DNA of 64,000 bases from Phytopseudomonas daroniae (GCF_004327285.1 NZ_QJUI01000009.1:62001-126000); one strand, 5' to 3'. Counted from the stretch's first letter, positions 27,217 to 35,994 are shown. A program made the numbers and translations. The notes: generated from the sequence alone by a model not told the origin.

Positions 27217-28149
27217 TCAGATCGGCGTCAGCAGCGGCTCGCCGCGAAAGTGTCGGTCGATGTTGTCGAGGAACTGCGACAGGGATCGTTCCAGCGCCTG
27301 GGGCGAGTTGCCGCCGACATGGGGGGTGACGATCAGGTTGTCGAGGTCGAGTAGTTCGGCAGGGGGCAGTGGCTCGCTTTCATAAACGTCCAGCGCCGCT
27401 GCACGGATGTGCTTCTCGCGCAGTGCGGCACCGAGAGCGGCGGTATCCACCACGCTACCGCGTGCCACGTTGACCAGATAACCCTGAGGCCCCAGTGCAT
27501 CGAGTACCTCGGCGTTGACCAGGTGGTAGGTCGATGCGCCGCCGGGAATGGCTATCACCAGGCAGTCGCTCCAGCGCGCCAGTTCCAGGGCGCTGGCGAA
27601 GTAGCGGTGCGGGCTGTCGGGTTTGGCCGAGCGGTTGTGGTAGCCCACCGGCATGTCGAAGGCGGCGGCGCGGCGGGCGAGTTTTTCGCCGATGGCGCCG
27701 AGGCCGAGAATGCCCAGGCGCTTGCCGTAAACGCCGTCGGTCATCGGCAATGCATCGCGCCAGATGCCCGCACGGCAGGCGATGTCCAGGCGGCGCACAT
27801 CGCGAATAGCGGCCAGCAGCAGGGCCATGGCGTGATCGGCGACGCAGTCGGCATTGCTGCCGGCGCCGTTGCTCATGGCGATGCCACGGGCACGGGCTGC
27901 TTCCAGGTCGACCTTTTCATAGCCCACGCCTAGGGTGGCGACGAAGCTCAGTTTCGGCAGACGGGCGATTTCCTCGCCGGTCAGGCCGATGGTGCCGATG
28001 GTCAGTACCGCCTGCACGCTATCGGCGTGCTCGGCGATGGCCGCTTCCCGCGCCGCGACGTTGGGCGCATGGGTCACCTCGAAGCGTTCGGCGATACGCG
28101 CCAGGCTGGCGTCGCTGAGCGGGTTGAGAATCAGCAGATGCGGTTTCAT
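27217..28149 (-). CDS. D-isomer-specific 2-hydroxyacid dehydrogenase
   Basis: NAD(P)-dependent 2-ketoacid reductase of 310 residues. The NAD-binding domain has GILGLGAIGEKLARR (about 145-159); the catalytic triad is visible as Arg in VNVARGSVVD, Glu in DVYESEPLPP and His in VTPHVGGNS. The family includes glyoxylate/hydroxypyruvate reductases (GhrA/GhrB), and the compact size fits that group. A YbaK-like gene precedes it by 51 bp on the same strand. Substrate unproven. Confidence 0.92.
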   Translation of the reverse strand: MKPHLLILNPLSDASLARIAERFEVTHAPNVAAREAAIAEHADSVQAVLTIGTIGLTGEEIARLPKLSFVATLGVGYEKVDLEAARARGIAMSNGAGSNADCVADHAMALLLAAIRDVRRLDIACRAGIWRDALPMTDGVYGKRLGILGLGAIGEKLARRAAAFDMPVGYHNRSAKPDSPHRYFASALELARWSDCLVIAIPGGASTYHLVNAEVLDALGPQGYLVNVARGSVVDTAALGAALREKHIRAAALDVYESEPLPPAELLDLDNLIVTPHVGGNSPQALERSLSQFLDNIDRHFRGEPLLTPI

Positions 28150-28200
28150 CGAATCTCCAATGTCAGTGCAATCAGGGCGCAGCAGGCTTTGAACAGATTA

Positions 28201-28680
28201 TCAGGGGCTTTCGACGGGTAGCGCCTGACACACATCCACCCACTCGGCATCGACCAGTTCCGCCATGCGTGCGGGGGAAATGCGTACTGCGCTATGGATC
28301 GAGCCAGCAGCCGGCACCACTTCCTCGAAGGCACGCAGGGATACATCGCAATACACCGGCAACGCCGTGGCGAGGCCGAACGGGCAGACGCCGCCGACCG
28401 GATGGCTGGTCAGTGCGAGTACGGTATCGGCATCGAGCATCTTGGCCTTGCTGCCGAAGGTTTCCTTGATCTTGCGGTTGTCGATGCGGGCATCGCCGCG
28501 GGCGACGATCAGCAGGTTGCGCTCGCCGGTGCGGAAGGCCAGGGTCTTGGCGATCTGCCCTGGCTCCACGCCGTGGGCTTCGGCGGCCAGGGCTACGGTG
28601 GCAGTACTGGTAGCAAGTTCGATGACGTGCAGGTCGGGGGCTTTCTCGGCGAAGAAGGCGCGAACGGATTGCAGGCTCAT
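28201..28680 (-). CDS. YbaK/ProX-type aminoacyl-tRNA deacylase
   Basis: Protein of 159 residues of the INS-like editing-domain family, which clears mischarged Cys-tRNA(Pro) or Ala-tRNA(Pro). Conserved Lys-containing block IAKTLAFRTGER, then SHPVGGVCPFGLATALPVYCD with the GxxP loop, and AAGSIHSAVRISP near the C-terminus. It is a free-standing trans-editing factor. It lies upstream of the 2-hydroxyacid dehydrogenase on the same strand. Confidence 0.88.
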   Translation of the reverse strand: MSLQSVRAFFAEKAPDLHVIELATSTATVALAAEAHGVEPGQIAKTLAFRTGERNLLIVARGDARIDNRKIKETFGSKAKMLDADTVLALTSHPVGGVCPFGLATALPVYCDVSLRAFEEVVPAAGSIHSAVRISPARMAELVDAEWVDVCQALPVESP

Positions 28681-28739
28681 GCAGCGGTTCCCTGTGCAAA
28701 GCCGCCACCATGTCGCGTCGGGAGCTGGGAGGTCAAGCC

Positions 28740-29327
28740 TCAGTCAGGCAATTGCAGACGGCTGCGCCCGCGGCTGATGTCCGCCAGCAGGCGTTGCAGG
28801 GCTTCGATGTGCATCTGCGGCACGGCCAGTTGCAGTTCGGCGCCGTGGGCGTCGAAGGTCTCCTGTTCCAGCACGGCGTCGAATTCCCCGAGACGCGATT
28901 TGAGCAACGCCAACTCGGCGAAGCCGCAATGGCAGGAGCAGGGCATGCGCGGGATCTGTTCCTGGCGCTCGGCGTTCTGCAGACATTTGTTGGCGCTGCC
29001 GCCATAGGCGCGGGCCAGGCCGCCGGTGCCGAGCTGGATGCCGCCGTACCAGCGCGTCACCACCACCGCCACTTCATCGAAACCCTGACCTTCGATGGCG
29101 GCGAGGATCGGCCGGCCTGCGGTACCACCGGGCTCGCCGTCGTCGCTGAAGCGATATTGCTGGCCGATCTTCCAGGCCCAGCAGTTGTGCGAGGCGCTTG
29201 GGTCGCTGATCTGATCGATAAAGGCCTGGGCGTCCGCCGCAGTGGATATGGCACGGGCCTGGGCGAGAAAGCGGCTTTTGCGGATTTCCTCGCGGTAGTC
29301 GCAAGGGGCGAGTAACAGGAACGGCAT
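28740..29327 (-). CDS. yigZ: YigZ/IMPACT-family protein
   Basis: Protein of 195 residues. The N-terminal UPF0029 (Impact) domain has the signature QYRFSDDGEPGGTAGRPIL and VVVTRWYGGIQLGTGGLARAYG; the C-terminal half matches the DUF1949 ferredoxin-like domain. The ATG is set by a TGATG overlap with the TetR gene, which implies coupled translation; an in-frame ATG 24 bases upstream lies within the TetR gene. Cellular role is poorly defined; the human homologue acts in translational stress control. Confidence 0.9.
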   Translation of the reverse strand: MPFLLLAPCDYREEIRKSRFLAQARAISTAADAQAFIDQISDPSASHNCWAWKIGQQYRFSDDGEPGGTAGRPILAAIEGQGFDEVAVVVTRWYGGIQLGTGGLARAYGGSANKCLQNAERQEQIPRMPCSCHCGFAELALLKSRLGEFDAVLEQETFDAHGAELQLAVPQMHIEALQRLLADISRGRSRLQLPD

Positions 29328-29986
29328 CAGAGGCTCGGCTTCAGGCCGCAACCCTTGAGGATGATGCGTACCAGATTATCGGCGGCGGCCTGGTAATCCT
29401 GCTTGGTCAGGCGCGAGCGACCACTGACACGGCTGATCTCTGAGGCAAAGTCGGCGTAGTACTGGGTGCTGCCCCAGAGCAGGAAAATCAGGTGCATGGG
29501 GTCGAGCGAATCCATCTTGCCGGCGGCGATCCAGCTTTCGAACACCGCCGCTCGCTCGCGGAACCAGGTCTGGTGATCCTTGCCGAAATGCTGCGACAGG
29601 CAGGCACCGCCGCTGATCACTTCCATGGCGAAGATGCGTGAGGCCTTGGGGTAACGGCGCGAATATTCCATCTTGGCGCGGATGTAGCGCTCCAGGGCCT
29701 CGGCCGGGTCATCCTCGACACGCAGGTTGTTGAAGGCTCTGTCCCACAACGTGAGGATGTTGTTCAGCACCGCCAGGTACAGGCCCTGCTTGCTGCTGAA
29801 GTAATAGTGCAGGTTGGCTTTGGGCAGCCCGACCGCCAGGGCGATGGTGTTCATGCTGGTGCCCTTGAACCCGTGACGGGCGAATTCGTCCTCGGCGGCG
29901 GCTATGATCGCTTCTTCGTTCTTCTGCCGGATCCGGCCTGTCGGCTTGCCGGAGGTGGCGCTGTGGGCGAGGGCGTCGAGGGACAT
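29327..29986 (-). CDS. TetR-family transcriptional regulator (RutR/PydR-like)
   Basis: TetR regulator of 219 residues with an HTH at about residues 25-70 (AAAEDEFARHGFKGTSMNTI and LPKANLHYYFSSKQGLY). The C-terminal domain contains YPKASRIFAMEVISGG and the TQYYADFA block typical of the RutR/YcdC C-terminal family, whose members respond to pyrimidine or related metabolites. It is directly followed by yigZ through a TGATG junction. The target genes are not obvious here. Confidence 0.88.
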   Translation of the reverse strand: MSLDALAHSATSGKPTGRIRQKNEEAIIAAAEDEFARHGFKGTSMNTIALAVGLPKANLHYYFSSKQGLYLAVLNNILTLWDRAFNNLRVEDDPAEALERYIRAKMEYSRRYPKASRIFAMEVISGGACLSQHFGKDHQTWFRERAAVFESWIAAGKMDSLDPMHLIFLLWGSTQYYADFASEISRVSGRSRLTKQDYQAAADNLVRIILKGCGLKPSL

Positions 29987-30110
29987 CGGAGGCTTCCGTT
30001 CTGATCAGAGGGCGCAACGGGTGAACAGATACTCCAGACCCGCCGACGTGACAAGCGCTTGCCTCTGAAAAATATCGTCGCCGCCGTCCGCTGTCGGCGG
30101 GTGTGAGGGG

Positions 30111-31034
30111 TTAGCTGAACGCCTGGACGATACGCTCACGCAGCTCGGCGTCGGGCAGGCGGCCCTGGCCGGCCTTGAGATTGTCGACCACGTAACGTGG
30201 GTTCGACGTGGCTGGAATCACCGCGGTAACCGCCTCGTTGGCGATGATGAACTTGAGCAGCAACTGCGCCCAGGACGTCGCATCGATCTCGTTGGCCCAC
30301 TCCGGCAGTGGCTTGCCCTTGACCCGGCCGAGCAGTTGCGAGCGCTGGAACGGGCGGTTGATCAGCGTTGCGATGCCATTGTCGGCACAGTAGGGCAACA
30401 GGGTCTTCTCGGCATTGCGCTCGCCCACCGAATAGTTGAACTGGACGAAGTCGACCTTCTCCTTGGCCAGTACGGCAAGCAGGTCGTCGTGGGCCGATTC
30501 GATGTAATGGGTGATGCCGATGTAACGCACCTTGCCCTGTTCGCGCAGCTCTCGGGCCAGGGCCAGTTGGGTGGTGGTGTCCTGCAGGTTGTGCACTTGC
30601 AGCAGATCCATCTTGTCGGTCTGCAGCGCCTCCAGGCTGGCCTGGAATTGCGCCAGGCCGCGTTCGCGACCGGTACTCGACAGCTTGGAGGCGAGAAAAG
30701 CCTTGCCCTGGGTTCTGGTGCGCTTGAGCAGTTCGCCGGTCACCGCCTCGGCGGCGCCGTAACTGGGCGCGGTATCGATCAGCGTGGCGCCGCCATTGAT
30801 GAAGGTGCGCACCACCTCATCCAGCGGTTTCAGGCTGGCGTTGTCGAGGCTCACATTGAAGGTCTGCGAGGTGCCCAGGCCGATCACCGGCAGCGACTCG
30901 CCGCTCGATGGAATCGTCCGCTGCAGCAGTGGCGCCGGGTTGGCGGCGAAGGCGAAGCCGGGCAGCAACTGGCTGCCGGCGGCGAGGGTCATCAGGGCTG
31001 CGCTGCCCTGCAGGAAATGGCGACGACTGGGCAT
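30111..31034 (-). CDS. Tat-exported aldo/keto reductase
   Basis: Aldo/keto reductase of 307 residues with a twin-arginine signal (SRRHFLQGSAAL at residues 3-14, cleavage near FAFA at about 30). The barrel has the catalytic Asp and Tyr in IDTAPSYGAAEAV, Lys in FLASKLSSTGRERG and His in LLQVHNLQDT. A periplasmic location is unusual for an NADPH-using family and implies export with bound cofactor. It stands alone with repeats upstream. Substrate unknown. Confidence 0.88.
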   Translation of the reverse strand: MPSRRHFLQGSAALMTLAAGSQLLPGFAFAANPAPLLQRTIPSSGESLPVIGLGTSQTFNVSLDNASLKPLDEVVRTFINGGATLIDTAPSYGAAEAVTGELLKRTRTQGKAFLASKLSSTGRERGLAQFQASLEALQTDKMDLLQVHNLQDTTTQLALARELREQGKVRYIGITHYIESAHDDLLAVLAKEKVDFVQFNYSVGERNAEKTLLPYCADNGIATLINRPFQRSQLLGRVKGKPLPEWANEIDATSWAQLLLKFIIANEAVTAVIPATSNPRYVVDNLKAGQGRLPDAELRERIVQAFS

Positions 31035-31191
31035 GGCGTCCTCCGTTCGAGGGAAAGGGGCGGAAGTGATCAGAACAGACTAGCCGCCCAGCCCTGTTCA
31101 TCGATGGTATCGCCGTCGTTACTTGTTACCTGGTGTGTCGTTGCAGGGTAGGTGATGCCCATTCCTGGTGGGATATGCAGGGGCTGGGTAA

Positions 31192-31542
31192 TGGTGCAGC
31201 GGCGGAGCGTGATCCACTTGGTAGCCGGCGATATGGGCGATGCCTCCTGTCGACCTGGCAGCGGTGTACCGGTGGGTCGATGAAACGTGACCCACCCTAC
31301 GGCTACGGCCTCGCTTCGAAACGTAGGGTGGATCGGGGCGCGTAGCCGACGCTCTTTTCGTCCACCGGGTAGTGGTGCTGCAACGGAGCATGATCCACTT
31401 GGTAGCCGGCGGTATGGGCGATGCCTCCTGTCGATCTGGCAGCGGTGTACCGGTGGGTCGATGAAGCGTGACCCACCCTACGGTCGGCCTCGAGACCGTA
31501 GGGGGAGCGGCGCTTCTTTCGTCCACGCGGCGGCAGCGCATC
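31192..31542. repeat. Two degenerate tandem units of about 181 bp
   Basis: Bases 31192-31302 and 31373-31483 are a direct repeat of about 111 bp offset by 181 (shared landmarks GATCCACTTGGTAGCCGGCG, GCGATGCCTCCTGTCGA and GTGACCCACCCTACGG). Between and after them are left halves of the GTAGGGTGGATCGGGGCGCG repeat, from 31323. This fills the gene-free gap of about 510 bp between the aldo/keto reductase and the LysR gene. Confidence 0.75.
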
Positions 31543-31548
31543 GGTGGG

Positions 31549-32469
31549 TCAGGCGCTCGCGGCGAGTTCCTCGAGAAAGGTCTCCAGCACCAGGTGTGGG
31601 CGGCGGCCTTTGCGCGTTACCGAGGCGAGGTTGAGATCGTAGAAGCGCGTGTCCGCTTTCAATGCGCGCAGGCGGCCTTCCTGGATCCAGGCGGCAGCGT
31701 AGTGATCCGGCAGATAGCCGATATAACGCCCGGTCAGGATCAGAAAGGCCATGCCTTCGCGATCCGACGCGCTGGCCGTGCAGTTCAGGGCCTGGTAGTG
31801 GTTCTGGATTTCCGGCGGTAGGCGGAAGGTCGGGGCGATGGCGTCCTGGGCGTTGAGGCGTTCGTCCGGCAGTTCCTTGTCCTCGACATAGAACAGCGGG
31901 TGGCCGACCGCGCAGTAGAGCAGCGAACGCTCGTCGTACAGCGGTTGGTAATCGAGGCCGGAGAGGCTGCCGACCATCGGCACCACGCCCACGTGCAGGC
32001 GGCCGTCGAGCACGCCCTGTTCGACCTCGCTGGGCGGCGTCATGCGGATATGCACGCGCACATCCGGCCCACGATCCTTGAGGCGAGCGAGGGCACCGGT
32101 GATGCGCATGTGCGGCACCGTCACCAGGTTGTCGGTAAGACCGATGTTCAGCTCGCCGCGCAGGTGCTGGTGCAGGCCGTTGACCTCGGTGCGAAAGCTC
32201 TCCAGCGCCGCCAGCAACTGCTGGGTCGACTGGTACACTTCGCGACCTTCTTCGGTCAGGGCGAAGCCGGCGCGGCCACGTTGGCACAGGCGCAGGCCGA
32301 GGCGTTGCTCCAGGTCGCTCATCTGCTGGCTGATCGCCGAGCGGCCGATGCCCAGCACGCTTTCCGCAGCGGAAAAACCGCCGCACTCGACCACGCTGCG
32401 AAACAGCTTGAGCAGGCGGATATCGAAATCGCTGACCTGGGCCAGCGGCTCCGGGCGTCGGGCGCTCAT
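31549..32469 (-). CDS. LysR-family regulator of the beta-alanine module
   Basis: LysR-type regulator of 306 residues: HTH at about residues 18-75 (LLKLFRSVVECGGFSAAES and IGRSAISQQMSDLEQRLG), effector domain to the C-terminus. It is divergent from the omega-amino acid transaminase with 166 bp between starts, the arrangement seen for regulators of beta-alanine catabolism in pseudomonads. Two dyads in the spacer are candidate binding sites. The inducer, beta-alanine or a related compound, is inferred. Confidence 0.9.
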   Translation of the reverse strand: MSARRPEPLAQVSDFDIRLLKLFRSVVECGGFSAAESVLGIGRSAISQQMSDLEQRLGLRLCQRGRAGFALTEEGREVYQSTQQLLAALESFRTEVNGLHQHLRGELNIGLTDNLVTVPHMRITGALARLKDRGPDVRVHIRMTPPSEVEQGVLDGRLHVGVVPMVGSLSGLDYQPLYDERSLLYCAVGHPLFYVEDKELPDERLNAQDAIAPTFRLPPEIQNHYQALNCTASASDREGMAFLILTGRYIGYLPDHYAAAWIQEGRLRALKADTRFYDLNLASVTRKGRRPHLVLETFLEELAASA

Positions 32470-32474
32470 TGTTT

Positions 32475-32519
32475 AGTCACCAGTGAACTGAGGATAAGAA
32501 GAGTCAGGTTTGAGTGACT
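32475..32519. promoter_or_regulatory. Two candidate LysR operator dyads
   Basis: AGTCACCAGTGAACT at 32475-32489 and AGTCA-N8-TGACT at 32502-32519 both carry the AGTCA/TGA-CT half-site in inverted form and lie in the divergent promoter between the LysR gene and the transaminase. Repeated half-sites support a regulator-binding region; the factor is assumed to be the adjacent LysR protein. Confidence 0.45.
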
Positions 32520-32635
32520 TTATGCCTGTGGCACCTTCGCTGACAACCGATACGCTTCTGGTAGACGCCGTGCACCATTGCCTGACCGTCCACCTCGCCC
32601 GTCACCGGATATCCGCCACTCACGAGGCCATCACC

Positions 32636-33982
32636 ATGAACATGCCGCAGACCGCCACGCCGCCCCTGGCCAGCCAGCTCAAGCTGGATGCTCACTGGAT
32701 GCCGTTTTCCGCCAACCGCAGCTTTCAGCGCGACCCGCGAATCATCGTCGGTGCCGAAGGCGCCTGGCTGACCGACGATTCCGGTCGCAAGGTCTACGAC
32801 AGCCTGTCCGGTCTGTGGACCTGCGGTGCCGGTCACTGCCGCAAGGAGATTCAGGAGGCCGTGGCCAAGCAGCTCGGCACTCTCGATTACTCGCCGGGCT
32901 TCCAGTACGGCCACCCGCTGTCGTTCAAGCTGGCCGAGGAAGTCGCCGACCTGATGCCGGGCGACCTCAATCATGTGTTCTTCACCGGCTCCGGCTCCGA
33001 GTGTGCCGACACCGCGGTGAAGATGGCCAAGGCCTACTGGCGCCTCAAGGGCCAGGCCAGCAAGACCAGGATGATCGGCCGCGCCCGCGGTTACCACGGT
33101 GTCAACATCGCCGGCACCGCCCTTGGCGGCATCGGCGGCAACCGCAAGATGTATGGCCAGTTGATGGACGTCGACCACCTGCCGCACACCCTGCAGCCGG
33201 GCATGGCTTTCACCAAAGGGGCGGCCGAGACCGGCGGTGTCGAGCTGGCCAACGAGCTGCTCAAATTGATCGAACTGCACGACGCCTCCAACATCGCCGC
33301 GGTGATCGTCGAGCCGATGTCCGGCTCGGCCGGGGTCATCGTGCCGCCTGCCGGCTACCTGCAGCGCCTGCGCGAGATCTGCACCCAGCACAACATCCTG
33401 CTGATCTTCGACGAAGTGATCACCGCCTTCGGGCGCATGGGCAAATGGACGGGCGCCGAGTACTTCGGCGTAACGCCGGACATCGTCAACGTCGCCAAGC
33501 AGATCACCAACGGCGCCGTGCCCATGGGCGCGGTGATCGCCTCGCGGGAGATCTACCAGACCTTCATGGGCCAGCCGACGCCCGAGCACATGATCGAATT
33601 CACCCACGGCTACACCTACTCCGCACACCCGGTAGCCTGCGCCGCCGGCCTGGCTTCGTTGGAACTGCTCAAGCGCGAAAACCTGGTGCAGCAGGCCTTT
33701 GATCTGGCGCCCAAATTCGAGAACGCCATTCATGGCCTCAAGGGCGCCAAGCACATCGTCGACATCCGCAACTGCGGCCTGGCCGGCGCGATCCAGCTGG
33801 CACCGCGTGACGGCGACCCGTCGATCCGCCCGTACGAAGCCGGTGTGGCGTTGTGGAAGGCGGGCTTCTATGTGCGCTTCGGCGGCGACGGCCTGCAGTT
33901 CGGGCCGATGTTCAACGCCAAGGTCGAAGACCTCGACCGCGTGTTCAGCGCCGTCGGCGACGTGCTGCAAAGGATCGACTGA
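32636..33982 (+). CDS. bauA: Omega-amino acid (beta-alanine):pyruvate transaminase
   Basis: Class III aminotransferase of 448 residues, the exact length of the characterised Pseudomonas omega-amino acid:pyruvate aminotransferase. It converts beta-alanine and other omega-amines with pyruvate to malonate semialdehyde and alanine. Motifs: FFTGSGSECADTAVKMAKAY, GRARGYHGVN, LIFDEVITAFGRMG, and the PLP Lys in NVAKQITNGAVPMG at residue 288. The ATG has GAGG nine bases upstream; an in-frame ATG at 32510 adds 42 residues absent from the family. Followed by a cupin gene (TGATG overlap) and the CoA-acylating dehydrogenase that takes the semialdehyde. Confidence 0.94.
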   Translation: MNMPQTATPPLASQLKLDAHWMPFSANRSFQRDPRIIVGAEGAWLTDDSGRKVYDSLSGLWTCGAGHCRKEIQEAVAKQLGTLDYSPGFQYGHPLSFKLAEEVADLMPGDLNHVFFTGSGSECADTAVKMAKAYWRLKGQASKTRMIGRARGYHGVNIAGTALGGIGGNRKMYGQLMDVDHLPHTLQPGMAFTKGAAETGGVELANELLKLIELHDASNIAAVIVEPMSGSAGVIVPPAGYLQRLREICTQHNILLIFDEVITAFGRMGKWTGAEYFGVTPDIVNVAKQITNGAVPMGAVIASREIYQTFMGQPTPEHMIEFTHGYTYSAHPVACAAGLASLELLKRENLVQQAFDLAPKFENAIHGLKGAKHIVDIRNCGLAGAIQLAPRDGDPSIRPYEAGVALWKAGFYVRFGGDGLQFGPMFNAKVEDLDRVFSAVGDVLQRID

Positions 33983-34275
33983 TGGCTGTCCGGCAGCAGG
34001 CGGTAGCCACCGTGCAGGTGGATAACGACGAGGTGATCGTCACCGAGTGGCGGTTCGCGCCGGGGACGGAAACCGGTAGCCACCGGCATGGTTACGATTA
34101 CGTGGTGGTGCCCATGACCAGCGGCACGCTGCTGCTGGAAACCCCGGAGGGCGACAAGCACGCCCCTCTGGTGGCCGGGCAGAGCTACTTCCGCAAGGCG
34201 GGGGTGGAACACAACGTGATCAATGCCAGCGACCATGAAGTGGTCTTCGTCGAAACTGAAATCAAAGCGCATTGA
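33982..34275 (+). CDS. Small single-domain cupin
   Basis: Protein of 97 residues forming one cupin barrel: FAPGTETGSHRHGYDYVVVP supplies the two His of cupin motif 1 plus a downstream acidic position, and GQSYFRKAGVEHNVIN is motif 2. Its ATG overlaps the transaminase stop (TGATG). Such metal-binding cupins act as sensors or small isomerases or dioxygenases; no function is assigned here. Its place inside the beta-alanine operon suggests action on a pathway intermediate or protection from it. Confidence 0.83.
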   Translation: MAVRQQAVATVQVDNDEVIVTEWRFAPGTETGSHRHGYDYVVVPMTSGTLLLETPEGDKHAPLVAGQSYFRKAGVEHNVINASDHEVVFVETEIKAH

Positions 34276-34284
34276 AACCATTCA

Positions 34285-34341
34285 TGCAGGAGCTAGCCGG
34301 CAGGCATCGCCGGCGAAGCCAGGTGTCACGCCGCTCCTGCA
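34285..34341. repeat. REP-like hairpin between cupin and dehydrogenase genes
   Basis: Outer arms TGCAGGAGC and GCTCCTGCA pair over a 39-base centre that contains GCCGGCAGGCATCGCCGGC. This matches Pseudomonas REP sequences and lies inside the operon, 26 bp before the next ATG, where it may set the relative mRNA stability of the two genes. Confidence 0.6.
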
Positions 34342-34366
34342 AAGACACTCATATCGAGGATTTTTC

Positions 34367-35866
34367 ATGACCACCATCCAACACCTGATCCACGGCGAGC
34401 TCACCGACGGCCAGGGTGGCCGCAGCGCAGACGTGTTCAACCCGGCCACCGGTGAAGCGGTACGCCGCGTCGCCCTGGCCGACGTCGCCACCGTGCAGCA
34501 GGCCATCGACTCGGCCAGGCAGGCGTTCCCGGTCTGGCGCAACACGCCGCCGGCCAAGCGCGCCCAGGTCATGTTCCGCTTCAAGCAACTGCTCGAGCAG
34601 CACGAAGAGGCGATCGCCAAGCTGATCAGCGAAGAGCACGGCAAAACCGTGGAAGACGCCGCCGGCGAACTCAAGCGTGGTATCGAGAACGTCGAGTACG
34701 CCTGCTCCGCGCCGGAAATCCTCAAGGGTGAATACACCCGCAACGTCGGCCCCAACATCGACGCCTGGAGCGACTTCCAGCCGGTGGGCGTGGTCGCCGG
34801 TATCACTCCGTTCAACTTCCCGGCCATGGTGCCGCTGTGGATGTACCCGTTGGCCATCGTCTGCGGCAACTGCTTCATCCTCAAACCATCCGAGCGCGAC
34901 CCCAGCTCCACCCTGTACATCGCCCAGTTGCTGCACGAAGCCGGCCTGCCCAAGGGCGTGCTCAACGTGGTACATGGCGACAAGACTGCGGTGGATGCGC
35001 TGATCCAGGCGCCCGAGGTCAAGGCCCTGAGCTTCGTCGGCTCCACGCCGATCGCCGAATACATCTACGCCGAAGGCAGCAAACGCGGCAAACGCGTGCA
35101 AGCCCTGGGCGGCGCCAAGAACCACGCGGTGCTGATGCCCGATGCCGATCTGGACAACGCCGTCAGCGCCCTGATGGGCGCGGCCTACGGCTCCTGCGGC
35201 GAGCGCTGCATGGCCATCTCCGTGGCCGTATGCGTGGGCGACCAGATCGCCGATGCCCTGGTCGACAAGATCGTCCCGCAGATCAAGGCCCTGAAAATCG
35301 GCGCCGGCACCCAGTGTGGCCTCGACATGGGCCCGCTGGTCACCGCCGCGGCGAAAGACAAGGTCACCGGCTACATCGACGCTGGCGTACAAGCGGGCGC
35401 CGAACTGGTGGTAGACGGCCGAGGCCTGAGCGTGTCCGGTAACGAAAACGGCTTCTTCCTCGGCGGCACCCTGTTCGACCGGGTGACGGCGGACATGACC
35501 ATCTACACCGACGAGATCTTCGGCCCGGTGCTGTGCATCGTCCGCGTCGACAGCCTGGAAGCGGCCATGCAACTGATCAACGATCACGAGTACGGCAACG
35601 GCACCTGCATCTTCACCCGTGACGGCGAAGCGGCGCGGCTGTTCTGCGACGAGATCGAAGTGGGCATGGTCGGCGTCAACGTACCGCTGCCGGTACCGGT
35701 GGCCTACCACAGCTTCGGCGGCTGGAAGCGCTCGCTGTTCGGCGACCTGCACGCCTACGGCCCCGACGGCGTGCGTTTCTACACCCGCCGCAAATCCATC
35801 ACCCAGCGCTGGCCGCAGCGCAAGGGCCATGAGGCCGCGCAGTTCGCGTTTCCGAGTAATAGCTGA
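34367..35866 (+). CDS. mmsA: CoA-acylating methylmalonate/malonate-semialdehyde dehydrogenase
   Basis: Aldehyde dehydrogenase of 499 residues of the CoA-acylating MmsA/IolA group (BauC in beta-alanine catabolism). It converts malonate semialdehyde to acetyl-CoA, or methylmalonate semialdehyde to propionyl-CoA. The family pattern is visible in GITPFNFPAMVPLWMYPLAI, SFVGSTPIAEYIY, LGGAKNHAVLMPDAD in place of the usual Glu motif, and the catalytic Cys in GSCGERCMAIS. Start has GAGGA seven bases upstream. It takes the product of the transaminase two genes upstream. Terminator follows. Confidence 0.94.
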   Translation: MTTIQHLIHGELTDGQGGRSADVFNPATGEAVRRVALADVATVQQAIDSARQAFPVWRNTPPAKRAQVMFRFKQLLEQHEEAIAKLISEEHGKTVEDAAGELKRGIENVEYACSAPEILKGEYTRNVGPNIDAWSDFQPVGVVAGITPFNFPAMVPLWMYPLAIVCGNCFILKPSERDPSSTLYIAQLLHEAGLPKGVLNVVHGDKTAVDALIQAPEVKALSFVGSTPIAEYIYAEGSKRGKRVQALGGAKNHAVLMPDADLDNAVSALMGAAYGSCGERCMAISVAVCVGDQIADALVDKIVPQIKALKIGAGTQCGLDMGPLVTAAAKDKVTGYIDAGVQAGAELVVDGRGLSVSGNENGFFLGGTLFDRVTADMTIYTDEIFGPVLCIVRVDSLEAAMQLINDHEYGNGTCIFTRDGEAARLFCDEIEVGMVGVNVPLPVPVAYHSFGGWKRSLFGDLHAYGPDGVRFYTRRKSITQRWPQRKGHEAAQFAFPSNS

Positions 35867-35890
35867 GTTGGGTTGAGGTGGTAAAACGGA

Positions 35891-35920
35891 AGGCCGGTCG
35901 AGAGACCGGCCTCTTTCGTT
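35891..35920 (+). terminator. Intrinsic terminator after mmsA
   Basis: Perfect 9-bp stem AGGCCGGTC/GACCGGCCT with GAGA loop, followed by CTTTCGTT. It starts 25 bp behind the mmsA stop codon. Confidence 0.8.
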
Positions 35921-35994
35921 ATATCTGCGCGAATGCGAGTTTGTATACGGGGCTTGAGCTGAGAAAATAATGACCCTAATCAGCTGTGTTCATG

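Noticed and set aside
31192..31542. CRISPR array
   Set aside because: The two repeat units are too long, degenerate and only two in number; there are no spacers or cas genes.
32504..33970. Long open frame (488 codons) on the minus strand opposite the omega-transaminase gene
   Set aside because: High-GC shadow of the real gene; the product is compositionally odd (His/Gly/Val-rich) and matches no family.
34349..35830. 493-codon minus-strand frame opposite mmsA
   Set aside because: Antisense shadow; the mmsA frame carries all dehydrogenase motifs.
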